This document shows, piece after piece, positions 1-8,765 of a stretch of DNA of 34,175 nt (position 1 is its first letter; every line of letters starts with the position of its first letter). This DNA is from an uncultured Clostridia bacterium (GTDB lineage Bacteria; Bacillota; Clostridia; TANB77; CAG-508). Position numbers and translations under genes: made by a program. The stretch covers positions 1-34,175 of the forward strand of contig CAQPBJ010000017.1 in assembly GCA_948852945.1 (NCBI GenBank), written 5' to 3'. Under the pieces are notes generated by a model. That model saw nothing but the letters and a program-made list of their open reading frames with translations. It ran no database searches and was not told the origin of the DNA.

Positions 1-55
1 CAGCATAGCTGGCGGTTGTTATTTCACTTCGTTTCATATTACTAAAGTATAATAT

Positions 56-94
56 AAAAAAGTATGATGAATCAATTGTCACCATACTTTTTTT
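56..94 (+). terminator. Intrinsic terminator before murT
   Basis: An 11-bp perfect stem (AAAAAAGTATG at 56-66, CATACTTTTTT at 83-93) ends in a T run. The stem is A-rich on one side and T-rich on the other, so it could act on both strands. It separates whatever lies upstream of the window from the murT operon. Confidence 0.75.
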
Positions 95-109
95 ATTTTA
101 TATACACAA

Positions 110-138
110 TTGACACAATAAATAATTTTAAATATAAT
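110..138 (+). promoter_or_regulatory. Sigma-A promoter of the murT operon
   Basis: A perfect TTGACA (110-115) is followed after exactly 17 bp by a perfect TATAAT (133-138). The murT start codon lies about 50 bp downstream, leaving a short 5' leader. Confidence 0.85.
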
Positions 139-189
139 TTAAGATGTATTAAAATAGTAAAACATAAAATAATAAAAATAGAGGAATAA

Positions 190-1536
190 ATGAAAAATTT
201 TTTTGTAATATTATTAACTAAGTTCATATGTAAAATATTAAAAATCTTCAAAAAAAATGGAGGAAACTTACCAGGTAAACTTGCAATGCAGATGTCTTCA
301 AACATATTTAAATACTTCAAAATAGAAGGAAAAGTCATAGCAGTAACAGGAACTAACGGTAAAACAATGACTAATAATCTTATTAGTCAAATACTAAAAG
401 ATAGTAATAAAAAAGTAATAACAAACTCTGCAGGAAATAATATGGAAACAGGTATTCTTTCAGTACTAATAAAAAACTGTACATTAACTGGAAAAGTAAA
501 AGCAGATTACTTAGTATTTGAAACAGACGAAAGCTATGTTCCAATTATATATAAAATGATTCAATTAGATTGTTTAGTAGTATTAAACTTCTTTAGAGAT
601 CAATTAGATCGCTCTGGTGAAGTAGAATCACTAATCTTAAAAATTCAAAACTTTGTTGAAAATTATACAGGAAACTTAATACTAAATTCAGATGATCCAA
701 ATGTAAGTAGGTTAGGAAAAGCAAATAAAAGAAACAAAAATATATTCTATTTTAAAGTAGATAAATATAAATATGCTACTAAAGAATTAAAAGAAGCTGG
801 AGAAGGAAAGTTCTGTCCTTTCTGTAGTACACGTTTAGAATACGAATACTATCAATATGCTCATATAGGAAAATTTAAATGTCCAAAATGTTATTATGGA
901 AATAATCAACTATATCACATACTTACAGACATAGACTTAGAAAATAAAACTTTTAAAATAGATGAAAAAGAATACAAAACACAATTTAATAATATCTATG
1001 CAATTTATAATATAGCAGCAGCTACAGCAGTAGCTAAAAGATACAATATACCAGAAAATCAAGTAATGCAAACAGTAGAAAAATTTGTTTTAAATAATGG
1101 TCGTTTAGAAAAAATGAATATTGCAAATTGTGATACAACAATAAACTTAGCCAAAAATCCAACAGGTGCAAATGTAAGTTTAAGACTATTAAATGAAGAT
1201 AAAGATAATAAAGAACTTTTATTTGTACTAAATGATAATATAGCAGATGGAAAAGATGTATCTTGGATTTGGGATATTAATTTTGAAGATTTAGAAAATG
1301 TAGATCGAATTATAACAGCTGGAACAAGACCTTATGATATTGCAGTTAGAATAAAAACAAGTAATTATCCTACTGAAAAGATTTTCCCTTGCGAAAGTAT
1401 TTCAGAAGCTGTAGAAAAATTATATGAAACAAAAGGAAAAAAATATGTAATTGCAAATTATACATCTGTTCAACCTACAAGAAGAGAATTAATAAAGTAC
1501 AAAGAAAAAATTGGAGAAAATAATGAAAGAAATTAA
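190..1536 (+). CDS. murT: Lipid II isoglutaminyl synthase, Mur ligase subunit MurT
   Basis: MurT is the ligase half of the MurT/GatD complex, which amidates the alpha-carboxyl of D-Glu in lipid II to D-iso-glutamine at the inner membrane face. The 448-residue product has the Mur ligase P-loop (AVTGTNGKT, about residues 51-59), a Mur central domain, and the inserted four-cysteine zinc ribbon typical of MurT (C209, C212, C231, C234). A C-terminal DUF1727-type region starts at about residue 310. The hydrophobic, basic N-terminus suits membrane association. It overlaps gatD by 14 nt, so the two subunits are translationally coupled, which is the classic arrangement. Assignment is firm. Confidence 0.95.
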   Translation: MKNFFVILLTKFICKILKIFKKNGGNLPGKLAMQMSSNIFKYFKIEGKVIAVTGTNGKTMTNNLISQILKDSNKKVITNSAGNNMETGILSVLIKNCTLTGKVKADYLVFETDESYVPIIYKMIQLDCLVVLNFFRDQLDRSGEVESLILKIQNFVENYTGNLILNSDDPNVSRLGKANKRNKNIFYFKVDKYKYATKELKEAGEGKFCPFCSTRLEYEYYQYAHIGKFKCPKCYYGNNQLYHILTDIDLENKTFKIDEKEYKTQFNNIYAIYNIAAATAVAKRYNIPENQVMQTVEKFVLNNGRLEKMNIANCDTTINLAKNPTGANVSLRLLNEDKDNKELLFVLNDNIADGKDVSWIWDINFEDLENVDRIITAGTRPYDIAVRIKTSNYPTEKIFPCESISEAVEKLYETKGKKYVIANYTSVQPTRRELIKYKEKIGENNERN

Positions 1537-2272
1537 AATATTATATCTATATCCAGATATTTTAGATTTATATGGTGATATAGGTAACATTAAGGTATTA
1601 GAATATAGAACTAAAAAAAGAGGATTCTCGTGTCAAATAGACACATATTCTATTGGTGATACTGCACCTAATTTTTCAGAATATGATATCGTATTTTCAG
1701 GTGGCGGTGCTGACAATGAACAAAAGATACTTTCTGAAGATTTAGTTAAATACAAAAAAGAAATTAAAAAAGCTATAAAAGAAGGTGTATTCTTTCTATT
1801 AATCTGTGGATCTTATCAACTATTTGGAAAATATTATAAAGGTGTAGAAGGAAACATCATCCCTGGATTAGAAATATTTAATTACTATACAGAAGCAATT
1901 GCTGATAGAAAAAAAAGATGTATTGGTAATATAATTATAGAAACCATGCTAGATGGAGAAGAAACAAAAATAATTGGATTTGAAAATCATGGTGGACAAA
2001 CTTTTGATACAAGAGAAAACTTTGGAACAGTATTATACGGAAATGGTAATAAATTTGGAGATTTATCAGAAGGTTTTAAAACTAAAAACGTTATTGCAAC
2101 ATATTTACATGGACCGCTTCTATCTAAAAATCCTAAATTAGCAGACCACATAATAAAATACGCATTAGAACGTAAATATAATGAAAAAGTAATATTAGAA
2201 ACTTTAGATGATACTTTTGAAAATAAAGCTAGAGAACAATTAATTGAAAGATTTATACAAAATAGACATTAA
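1523..2272 (+). CDS. gatD: Lipid II isoglutaminyl synthase, glutaminase subunit GatD
   Basis: GatD releases ammonia from glutamine and channels it to MurT. It is a class I glutamine amidotransferase of the CobB/CobQ type: the nucleophile lies in LICGSYQLFG (C95 from the ATG used here) and the catalytic histidine in ATYLHGPLL near the C-terminus. I place the start at the ATG at 1523, which has a GGAG about 7 nt upstream, rather than the in-frame TTG at 1511. This gives 249 residues, the usual length for the family. It overlaps the 3' end of murT and is followed closely by the helicase-like gene. Confidence 0.94.
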   Translation: MKEIKILYLYPDILDLYGDIGNIKVLEYRTKKRGFSCQIDTYSIGDTAPNFSEYDIVFSGGGADNEQKILSEDLVKYKKEIKKAIKEGVFFLLICGSYQLFGKYYKGVEGNIIPGLEIFNYYTEAIADRKKRCIGNIIIETMLDGEETKIIGFENHGGQTFDTRENFGTVLYGNGNKFGDLSEGFKTKNVIATYLHGPLLSKNPKLADHIIKYALERKYNEKVILETLDDTFENKAREQLIERFIQNRH

Positions 2273-2295
2273 TTTAAATAAGTGGAGGTAAAAAA

Positions 2296-4053
2296 TTGGT
2301 TACAGAAGATAACAATAGTAAATACTCTGAGTTAGAACATAATTTAAACAAAATTTTAAATAGAGATAAAGCTCAAAAAGAAGCAGAAAAATTAAAAAGA
2401 GAAGAAGCTGGAGAAAAAACAGAATTTGATAAAGATGAATTCATATATCAAATTCAAGGACAGATACGTGTTTTAGATGAACGCGAAAAACAAATAGAAA
2501 GAATGTCTCGCTCTACTGATGAAGAACCTCCAAGATTATATCCTGAAGAATTAGATAATTTTACTTTAGAGACAATATATATATCCCTTCTATATGGAAC
2601 TCCAAATGCAATATCTAAATTTTATTTTGAAGAAGATATCTGTTTCTTTTCAAGCGAAATTATATTAAATTTATATAAAAGTGTTATTTTTAAAGAAGGT
2701 GAGAAACACGCTCCACCACAGTTAAAAGACAAATTTAACTTTCCAAAAGCAATTTCTGAATTATATGACATAAAATGTTTAATGCAAACAGCTCCTTTAG
2801 ATAAAAAATATAATTTCGAGTTAATATATAGAGAACTAAAAAAATTGTTTATACTAAAAAAAGCTTATATAAAAGCTCCAACACGTAATATACAAAATAA
2901 AATTCTAGAAATTAAATCATATATAAAATATAAAGACATGTCAGCAGAAGAAGTAGAAGCTGCCATAAAACAAATTAATGTAACTAATAGATTGAGTCAA
3001 GCTGTATTAAATAAAGATATCGCTAAATTTTGGCTTGATGACCAAAATGATTTAAGAGAAGGTATTCCGCTTCCATTTCCAATTATGACAAAAGTATTTA
3101 AAGGCTTAAGAAAAGGCGAAATAATGACATATGCAATGCCATCAAATGCTGGTAAAAGTAGATTCACAGTTAACTTGGCTTGCAATATTGCTTTTCATCA
3201 TAAAAAGAAAGTATTAGTAGTATCAAATGAAATGACAGAAGACAAAATGAGATTATGTCTTTTAACAACTGTAATAAATAATCCTGTATTTCAACAATTT
3301 CACGGTCAAAAACTAATAAAGAACGAAGGAGAACTACTAGAATTTAAATTCAGAGCAGATAACCCAAACGACATTTTATTAGATGAACAAGGTTTTATAA
3401 AAAAATTAGATAATGAAACACAAAATCAATTTATACAAAGATTAAGCCAAAACTCTACAGAATTTAATCAAATAATCAAAGTAACAGATTGGATTAATCA
3501 AGAAATAAATAACTCTGTATATTTTGTTCACTTATCAGAATATACAAATAATGACTTACATGAAGTAATATCAAATTATATGTATAAAGATGGAATAGAA
3601 TATGTATTTTATGATACTTTAAAGTCAGATGTAAATAACATAGGTAATGCAGATGAATTAAAGAAAACTGCAACATTGTTATCAGAGCTTACACAAAAAT
3701 TTAATATCTTTATTGGTGCATCTATTCAATTATCTGAAAACAAAACACCACCAATTGATTTAACAATAAATGATTTATCAGTAAGTAAAACAATAAAAGA
3801 AGTATTTGACTCATTAACACTATTTAAACAAATTCAAAGACCTCATTTAAGTGATTATGAATACTCTGATTCTGATAGATTCACTAATTGTAAAGATTTA
3901 GAATTGTTTGACGACCCTGATGTAAGGTATTATATAGGAGTCATAGATAAAAACAGAGCAGGAGCTAAACCTAAACTGCTATTTAGGTTAAACTTAGCCT
4001 ACAATGAATGGAATGAACTAGGCTATGTACAATTAAAAGATCAAAAAATATAA
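2296..4053 (+). CDS. DnaB-like RecA-fold ATPase/helicase-domain protein
   Basis: The C-terminal half resembles the DnaB helicase ATPase domain. A segment reading GLRKGEIMTYAMPSNAGKSR carries a Walker A at about residues 281-289. It is followed by a strand ending VVSNEMTEDK, a YVFYDTLKSD Walker B-like strand, and a late IDKNRAGA segment like the arginine-containing DnaB C-terminus. The first 250 or so residues are charged and helical and do not look like the normal DnaB N-terminal domain. The start is a TTG with GGAGG 7 nt upstream. It lies 23 nt after gatD, so it is probably in the same operon. It is more likely an accessory or phage-type helicase than the chromosomal replicative DnaB; the true role is unknown. 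Confidence 0.7.
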   Translation: MVTEDNNSKYSELEHNLNKILNRDKAQKEAEKLKREEAGEKTEFDKDEFIYQIQGQIRVLDEREKQIERMSRSTDEEPPRLYPEELDNFTLETIYISLLYGTPNAISKFYFEEDICFFSSEIILNLYKSVIFKEGEKHAPPQLKDKFNFPKAISELYDIKCLMQTAPLDKKYNFELIYRELKKLFILKKAYIKAPTRNIQNKILEIKSYIKYKDMSAEEVEAAIKQINVTNRLSQAVLNKDIAKFWLDDQNDLREGIPLPFPIMTKVFKGLRKGEIMTYAMPSNAGKSRFTVNLACNIAFHHKKKVLVVSNEMTEDKMRLCLLTTVINNPVFQQFHGQKLIKNEGELLEFKFRADNPNDILLDEQGFIKKLDNETQNQFIQRLSQNSTEFNQIIKVTDWINQEINNSVYFVHLSEYTNNDLHEVISNYMYKDGIEYVFYDTLKSDVNNIGNADELKKTATLLSELTQKFNIFIGASIQLSENKTPPIDLTINDLSVSKTIKEVFDSLTLFKQIQRPHLSDYEYSDSDRFTNCKDLELFDDPDVRYYIGVIDKNRAGAKPKLLFRLNLAYNEWNELGYVQLKDQKI

Positions 4054-4059
4054 GTAAAG

Positions 4060-4090
4060 TGCCTTTTACAAATATGTAAGAGGCATTTTT
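4060..4090 (+). terminator. Terminator after the murT-gatD-helicase operon
   Basis: Arms at 4060-4070 and 4075-4085 pair over 11 positions with one wobble, and a T tract follows directly. It sits just after the stop codon at 4053. Confidence 0.7.
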
Positions 4091-4092
4091 AT

Positions 4093-4121
4093 TTGAAAAG
4101 TAAACATAATCATGATATAAT
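4093..4121 (+). promoter_or_regulatory. Sigma-A promoter of the repeat-containing gene
   Basis: TTGAAA (4093-4098), a 17-bp spacer and TATAAT (4116-4121). It drives the gene starting at 4277, leaving a leader of about 150 nt that contains an inverted repeat. Confidence 0.75.
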
Positions 4122-4147
4122 ACAAAACATATTGGTATATCAAAATA

Positions 4148-4219
4148 ATATTTAGCAATCTTTTGAATAAAAGTAATTTTACATTATGAATTATTTTTCA
4201 AGATTTTTATGCTAAATAT
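4148..4219 (+). promoter_or_regulatory. Structured 5' leader hairpin
   Basis: A perfect 10-bp inverted repeat (ATATTTAGCA at 4148-4157, TGCTAAATAT at 4210-4219) encloses a second complementary pair (ATCTT at 4158-4162, AAGAT at 4200-4204). It lies between the promoter and the ribosome binding site of the next gene, so the transcript would carry it in the leader. A regulatory role is inference only. Confidence 0.4.
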
Positions 4220-4276
4220 AAAATGGTAATGCCACATAGTCACATGTTAACTAATTTCACCCCAAAGGAGGTCATT

Positions 4277-5617
4277 ATGTATGTAAATGTTCATGTGCGT
4301 GTCTTTGATCACGAAAAGTTGGTAGAACTTTTTCGGTCAGTACTGGTAAAAGAATTTCATCCGAAAACCGGTATACTGTACGAAAATGAAGTTCTCAAAC
4401 TCAAGTTATTCTTCGAGAAAGATCCTGCCCAAGAGAGTATCTACGCGTTCTGCGAATGTGGCAACATAATCTATCTTGAGTACAACTATTCAGAAGACAT
4501 TACAAAGAAAAATGCTGCACAGTTCAAAACTACAGCAGGCAACAACGCACCATCAGCAAACATTACAACGGAAAACGCTGCACAGTTCAAAACTACAGCA
4601 AGTAGCAACACACCATCAGCAGACCAAATTGAAGAAAAAGTCTCCGCTGATGAAGAAGGCAAAGTACCTAAAAAGAAATATGTTCCTAAAGAAAAGGCTG
4701 TAAACATTCCTGAATTTGAAGAAATTGCCAAGACATCTAATTCCAAAAGTGATTTTTTAAATGGAATTATGTCTTTCTTAGAAGTTCCAAGCGAACTCCA
4801 AAATGCTTTTCTTCAGATTATAGGAATATATCCCAGTTTAGAAAAAGTAACTTGGGAAAATATTTTAGCAGCACTACAGACCAAGGAAGTTGACTTCAAC
4901 AGCTACCACCGGCGCGTCTTATGTGAGCTTGCAACAAAAAAGCTCAATCTGCGTTTTATAAATGTGATTGCAAGTATTGTTCGTATTCTTTCTGAACATG
5001 AAGCAGGTATAAATCCGCAGTCTCAAAAAAATGTAGATGACAGCAAAAATCAACCTGAAGAACTTGTAGCTGGCTGTGAAAACCAGCCTGAAGAACCTGT
5101 AGCTGGCTGTGAAAACCAGCCTGAAGAGCCTGTAGCTGGCGATGAAAATCAGCCTGAAAATCCTGCAGCTGAAGATGTAAAACAGGAAACAGAAAGAGAA
5201 GTGCTTTTAAATTGCATGCCTAAGCTTTCAGAATCAGCTCATATACAAGATATCAATGCAATAGAAGATGTATTGAGGGAGCTTAAAGAAGATACAGAAA
5301 GCTCATTTTATGTAAAAATAGTAAAAGTTATAATGATTCTTACTGGAAAATGTATGCCAACTGCATACACGAAGGATGAAATGAATAAGCTTATAGCTTT
5401 TACAAGCAATGCATTAGAAACACTTCAAAATGAAGTACACTGCTATCTGAAACCTGAAACCATAACTGAAGACAAACTAGAGCAAAATTTTTTCAGAATG
5501 CAGATTTTAAAATGGTCTACCATAGCTAATAATCTTGCAAAGCTCTACGATCCCAGTTTCGATGGCAAAATCACAGCAAGAGACTTTTTATCAGACTTGA
5601 AGGAATTTTTGCAGTAA
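4277..5617 (+). CDS. Unrecognised protein with peptide repeats, foreign composition
   Basis: I do not recognise this 446-residue protein. The start at 4277 is chosen because AAAGGAGGT lies just upstream; an in-frame ATG at 4223 has no such site. The first 75 residues form a compact region ending CECGNIIYLEYN. Two 21-residue repeats beginning NAAQFKTTA follow (4511-4636), then a charged linker, a helical region, and four 11-residue repeats of the type NQPEEPVAGCE (5048-5179). A helical C-terminal domain closes the protein. No signal peptide or membrane segment is visible. Base and codon use are clearly more GC-rich than in neighbours, suggesting recent transfer. It is a single-gene unit with its own promoter and terminator. 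Confidence 0.75.
   Translation: MYVNVHVRVFDHEKLVELFRSVLVKEFHPKTGILYENEVLKLKLFFEKDPAQESIYAFCECGNIIYLEYNYSEDITKKNAAQFKTTAGNNAPSANITTENAAQFKTTASSNTPSADQIEEKVSADEEGKVPKKKYVPKEKAVNIPEFEEIAKTSNSKSDFLNGIMSFLEVPSELQNAFLQIIGIYPSLEKVTWENILAALQTKEVDFNSYHRRVLCELATKKLNLRFINVIASIVRILSEHEAGINPQSQKNVDDSKNQPEELVAGCENQPEEPVAGCENQPEEPVAGDENQPENPAAEDVKQETEREVLLNCMPKLSESAHIQDINAIEDVLRELKEDTESSFYVKIVKVIMILTGKCMPTAYTKDEMNKLIAFTSNALETLQNEVHCYLKPETITEDKLEQNFFRMQILKWSTIANNLAKLYDPSFDGKITARDFLSDLKEFLQ
4511..4636 (+). repeat. Two 63-bp in-frame tandem repeats
   Basis: Units at 4511-4573 and 4574-4636 each encode 21 residues beginning NAAQFKTTA and containing an alanine-proline-serine step. The first halves are nearly identical at DNA level, so the duplication is recent. 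Confidence 0.8.
5048..5179 (+). repeat. Four 33-bp in-frame tandem repeats
   Basis: Units at 5048, 5081, 5114 and 5147 each encode 11 residues on the pattern NQPEEPVAGCE. The middle two are almost identical and the last is degenerate, the usual picture of slippage-expanded low-complexity linkers. Confidence 0.85.
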
Positions 5618-5651
5618 TCAACCACCAATATTTTTAAGCATTACCACAGTG

Positions 5652-5683
5652 AAGGCTCTCATTTATAAAAATGAGGGCTTTTG
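5652..5683 (+). terminator. Terminator after the repeat-containing gene
   Basis: A stem of about 11 bp with one bulge (AAGGCTCTCATT at 5652-5663, AATGAGGGCTT at 5670-5680) is followed by TTTT. Confidence 0.65.
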
Positions 5684-5695
5684 CCCATTTTTAGA

Positions 5696-5724
5696 TTGAA
5701 AAAAGCCTAAAAGTGTGATATAAC
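5696..5724 (+). promoter_or_regulatory. Sigma-A promoter of the gene at 5757
   Basis: TTGAAA (5696-5701), 17-bp spacer, TATAAC (5719-5724), about 33 bp before the start codon. Confidence 0.7.
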
Positions 5725-5756
5725 ATAAAAAACACAATGAAAGGTCAGAGATTTAA

Positions 5757-7130
5757 ATGAGTAAAGAAGAAATATTAGAATTAATAAATGCAGGTTTTGC
5801 ACCAGAACTTATTGAATTAGAGTTTAATGTGCCAATAGAAAAAATTAACAAATATATCAAACAAGAAGAGAAGCGTAAAGAAGAAGCAAAAAAATTAAAA
5901 CCTACTAAAACAGAAGCCTCACCTACAGTTACAAAAAAAGAAAAAACAAATAACTTAGATATATTAAGAAAAAATTACAATAAACTAACATCTACACACA
6001 CTTCTGAATCAGAATCAACTTATCAACCGCTTACAGAAGAAGAACAAGCCAAAGCTAATACTATAATTAAAAATTTACAAAACAATTTAAAGTCTATAAA
6101 ACAAATGCAGGCTTCACAAAGAAAAGAAAAACGCCAGACTCTAAGTCAAATGATTGCAGAACTAAAAGTTTTTTTTCAATCTCCAAAAAGTATTGATCAA
6201 TTACATCAAATCAGAGCAATTTTTCAATCTACTGAATTAGAAAATCTTGCAATATCACGAGATGATAAAATTAATTTAAAACTTACAAAAACAAGAAAAA
6301 ATATAGATGAAGAATTATCTTTACTAATAGAACAAATGGCAAATCAAACCAATGATTTAGATGAACTTAATGCTTTATACAAAAAAATACCTTTAGCCAT
6401 TCATGGTAACAACACTCTTTTAGCAAATAGCACAAGAACCAAACTAGAATCAAAAATGACTCAACTTCGAACTGCTAAAACTATGTACAATATAAGAAAC
6501 AATATATCTCCAGAAATAGAAGATCTTTTAAGAAGTATTTCAGATAATACTTTTGATTTAGAAGTCGCTAGAAAAACTATAGCTAAAGAAGCACAAAGAA
6601 GGGTAGATAATAGCCCAAAAACAACTTTTGCAATACCTCTAGACAGACAAAAAAGACAAGTAGAAATACAAATTAGTACACTTATATCAGAACAGGGAAC
6701 AAAATATCCAATTACAAATCCTGGACTTGCTATAAACAATTTAATGCAGCTTTTTTCAGAAAGAGATAAAGAAAATTCTTTTCGTAGAGTTATTGAAAAT
6801 TTAAATAGTCAAAGAAAATATGATGAAGCTAAAGAATTATGTAGTAAATATATAGTAAAAAGAAGTTTTGATTCTGAAGAACCTTCCATGTCTAAAACAG
6901 CCCGAAGTCTATATAGAAATGTTATTCTAACACAAATCGGAAATATGATAATGGATCAAGTAAGAAAGCCATCAAATAGAGAAGAAGATACTACTTTTAT
7001 GAACTTACTAGAAGAGAAAATGTCTAAAGAAAGAATAACACCAGCACAAATTGTTATAGATATAACACCTGGTGGAAAGAAGATCTATTTAAAAGATATA
7101 TGGTACACAAACACTAGAATGCAAAAATAA
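5757..7130 (+). CDS. Hypothetical helical protein
   Basis: I do not recognise this 457-residue protein. The first 35 residues (MSKEEILELINAG... followed by FNVPIEKI) look like a small helix-turn-helix or protein-interaction module. A lysine-rich low-complexity linker follows to about residue 85, then several hundred residues of amphipathic helix with coiled-coil character. There is no signal peptide or membrane segment, so it is likely cytoplasmic. Base composition is like the host core genes, unlike the preceding gene. It has its own promoter and is followed by a terminator shared with convergent coaD. Confidence 0.7.
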   Translation: MSKEEILELINAGFAPELIELEFNVPIEKINKYIKQEEKRKEEAKKLKPTKTEASPTVTKKEKTNNLDILRKNYNKLTSTHTSESESTYQPLTEEEQAKANTIIKNLQNNLKSIKQMQASQRKEKRQTLSQMIAELKVFFQSPKSIDQLHQIRAIFQSTELENLAISRDDKINLKLTKTRKNIDEELSLLIEQMANQTNDLDELNALYKKIPLAIHGNNTLLANSTRTKLESKMTQLRTAKTMYNIRNNISPEIEDLLRSISDNTFDLEVARKTIAKEAQRRVDNSPKTTFAIPLDRQKRQVEIQISTLISEQGTKYPITNPGLAINNLMQLFSERDKENSFRRVIENLNSQRKYDEAKELCSKYIVKRSFDSEEPSMSKTARSLYRNVILTQIGNMIMDQVRKPSNREEDTTFMNLLEEKMSKERITPAQIVIDITPGGKKIYLKDIWYTNTRMQK

Positions 7131-7145
7131 AATTTTTATATAATA

Positions 7146-7176
7146 AAAGAGACTTGAAATTTAATCAAGCCTCTTT
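7146..7176. terminator. Bidirectional terminator between convergent genes
   Basis: Arms AAAGAGaCTTGA (7146-7157) and TCAAGcCTCTTT (7165-7176) pair with one internal mismatch. It lies between the stop codons of the gene at 5757 (plus) and coaD (minus), with T-rich sequence on both exits. Confidence 0.65.
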
Positions 7177-7178
7177 CA

Positions 7179-7649
7179 TTATTTTACAATAGCATCAATT
7201 ATATCTTTTGGTAAAAATCTGGTTAAATCAGCATTATTTCTAATTAAATCCATAATCATAGTAGAATTAATAGGACCAACTTCACCAGCTCTAACATAAA
7301 TTGTATCCAAGTTAGAAACTTCTTTATTAAAAGTAGCTAAAGTTTCTTCAAAATCATAATCCATTCCATTTCTAATACCACGTATTAAAAAATTAGCATT
7401 GTTTTCTATAGCAGTAGTTACAGATAAATTATCATATGAAATAACTTTCACATTAGAAAGTCCTTCTGTTTTTAAAGTTTTTTCAATAGCATCAAGCATT
7501 AATTCTGTAGCAAATCTTTTTTCTTTAGTAGGATTAATACCAATACCTATAATAACCTCATCAAATATTTCAGCTGAAACTTTTACAACATGTAAATGTC
7601 CTTTTGTAAAAGGATCAAAACTTCCAGCATAAAAACCAATTTTTTTCAT
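7179..7649 (-). CDS. coaD: Phosphopantetheine adenylyltransferase (CoaD-like)
   Basis: CoaD transfers AMP from ATP to 4'-phosphopantetheine to make dephospho-CoA. The 156-residue protein has the nucleotidyltransferase signature GSFDPFTKGHL near the N-terminus, an NPTKEKRF loop, the FLIRGIRNGMDYDFE block and the late phosphate-binding region. In that last region the usual ISSS(x)V(R/K) is replaced by INSTMIM, a modest divergence. Length matches the family. It shares the strand with the Xer recombinase and starts 17 bp after that gene's stop, so the two are probably cotranscribed. A sister nucleotidyltransferase activity cannot be excluded. Confidence 0.82.
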   Translation of the reverse strand: MKKIGFYAGSFDPFTKGHLHVVKVSAEIFDEVIIGIGINPTKEKRFATELMLDAIEKTLKTEGLSNVKVISYDNLSVTTAIENNANFLIRGIRNGMDYDFEETLATFNKEVSNLDTIYVRAGEVGPINSTMIMDLIRNNADLTRFLPKDIIDAIVK

Positions 7650-7666
7650 AACTAAATTTCCTTTCT

Positions 7667-8668
7667 TTATTCATCTGCTAGAGGGTTACTCTCAACAGCA
7701 GCTCTTATTTGTTCATTATCTACATGAGTATAAATCTCAGTAGTAGAAATACTTTCATGTCCTAATAATTCTTGAAGAGCACGAATATCAACATTACCAT
7801 ACTTATACATCAAAGTAGCAGCAGTATGTCTAAGTTTATGTACCGAAAATTTATTAGGATCAATACCAGCCATTCGCATTTCTTCTTTAACAATATATTG
7901 AACTGTTCTATTACTAATACGTCTACGTTGCTCACTTAAAAATAAAGCATCTCTTGAATCAAATTTAATACCTTCTTTGGGTCTATCTTGTAAATAGTTA
8001 TTAATAGCATTAGTGCAGGCTTTATTTAAATAAATTGTACGTTCTTTATTACCTTTACCAATAACATTTAATTTATTTTCTGAAAAATCAATATCTTTTA
8101 TATTAATTCCAACTAACTCAGATAAACGCATACCGCAATTCAAAAACAAAGTAATAATAGCTAAATTACGAGTAGCATTATCATGATTTCCATGAGAAGC
8201 GGGAAGAGGAGCAGACGCAGTTTTTAAAAGTTCCCTTGCTTGGTCTAAACTTAAATATTTAGGAAGCCTTTTTCCAAGTTTCGGACTCTCTAGATCAATA
8301 GCTGGATTATTAGGTATTTTTTTAGTTTTATTGCACATATAATGAAAAAAAACTCTAATGCTTGCAGTTTTTCTTGCAAGAGTAGCCGGTTTACTATGAA
8401 AAGTTTCTTTCATGTAACCTAAAAAAGCATGTATATCTTCAAGTTGAATTTTAGCTATCGTATCAACTGTTATGTCATTTACTTTAACATTAGAAAGCCC
8501 AGTTTCATCATCCATTTCAGCCATCTTAAACTTATACTTTATAAACTTTAAAAAATGATTAATATCATAGTTATATTCTTTCATCGTATTAGGTGATTTA
8601 TTCAAAATTGTAGAAGAATAGTCTAAAAAATCATTTAAAAAATCTGGATTTTCTTCACGGTTAATCAT
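7667..8668 (-). CDS. Xer-type tyrosine recombinase
   Basis: This is a site-specific recombinase of the XerC/XerD family, which resolves chromosome dimers at dif. It has an N-terminal SAM-like core-binding domain (about 8-120) and a C-terminal catalytic domain. All active-site residues are visible: R181 in CGMRLSEL, K205 in GKGNKERTIYL, H277 and R280 in HKLRHTAA, H304 in LLGHES and the nucleophile Y313 in EIYTHV. Its length of 333 is slightly above the usual 295-310, because of short insertions in both halves. No phage or transposon genes sit beside it, so it is probably the housekeeping enzyme. I do not choose between XerC and XerD. Confidence 0.9.
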   Translation of the reverse strand: MINREENPDFLNDFLDYSSTILNKSPNTMKEYNYDINHFLKFIKYKFKMAEMDDETGLSNVKVNDITVDTIAKIQLEDIHAFLGYMKETFHSKPATLARKTASIRVFFHYMCNKTKKIPNNPAIDLESPKLGKRLPKYLSLDQARELLKTASAPLPASHGNHDNATRNLAIITLFLNCGMRLSELVGINIKDIDFSENKLNVIGKGNKERTIYLNKACTNAINNYLQDRPKEGIKFDSRDALFLSEQRRRISNRTVQYIVKEEMRMAGIDPNKFSVHKLRHTAATLMYKYGNVDIRALQELLGHESISTTEIYTHVDNEQIRAAVESNPLADE

Positions 8669-8691
8669 TTATTTTCACTCCTTTTGCAAGA

Positions 8692-8720
8692 ATTATAATA
8701 TTAAACAAACAAATTTTCAA
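8692..8720 (-). promoter_or_regulatory. Sigma-A promoter of xer-coaD
   Basis: Read on the minus strand: TTGAAA (8720-8715), 17-bp spacer, TATAAT (8697-8692). The start codon of the recombinase is about 25 bp downstream, preceded by AAAGGAG. Confidence 0.75.
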
Positions 8721-8765
8721 TGTTATAAGATATTAAATTTTGCTAGATTAATATTATAAATATAG

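Noticed and set aside
2..52. Possible 3' end of a gene reading SIAGGCYFTSFHITKV then stop
   Set aside because: Only 16 codons are visible and two frames are open at the edge; nothing supports one over the other.
7667..8668. Xer recombinase as phage or transposon integrase
   Set aside because: No phage genes, repeats with att character or cargo adjoin it; it is coupled to coaD and looks housekeeping.
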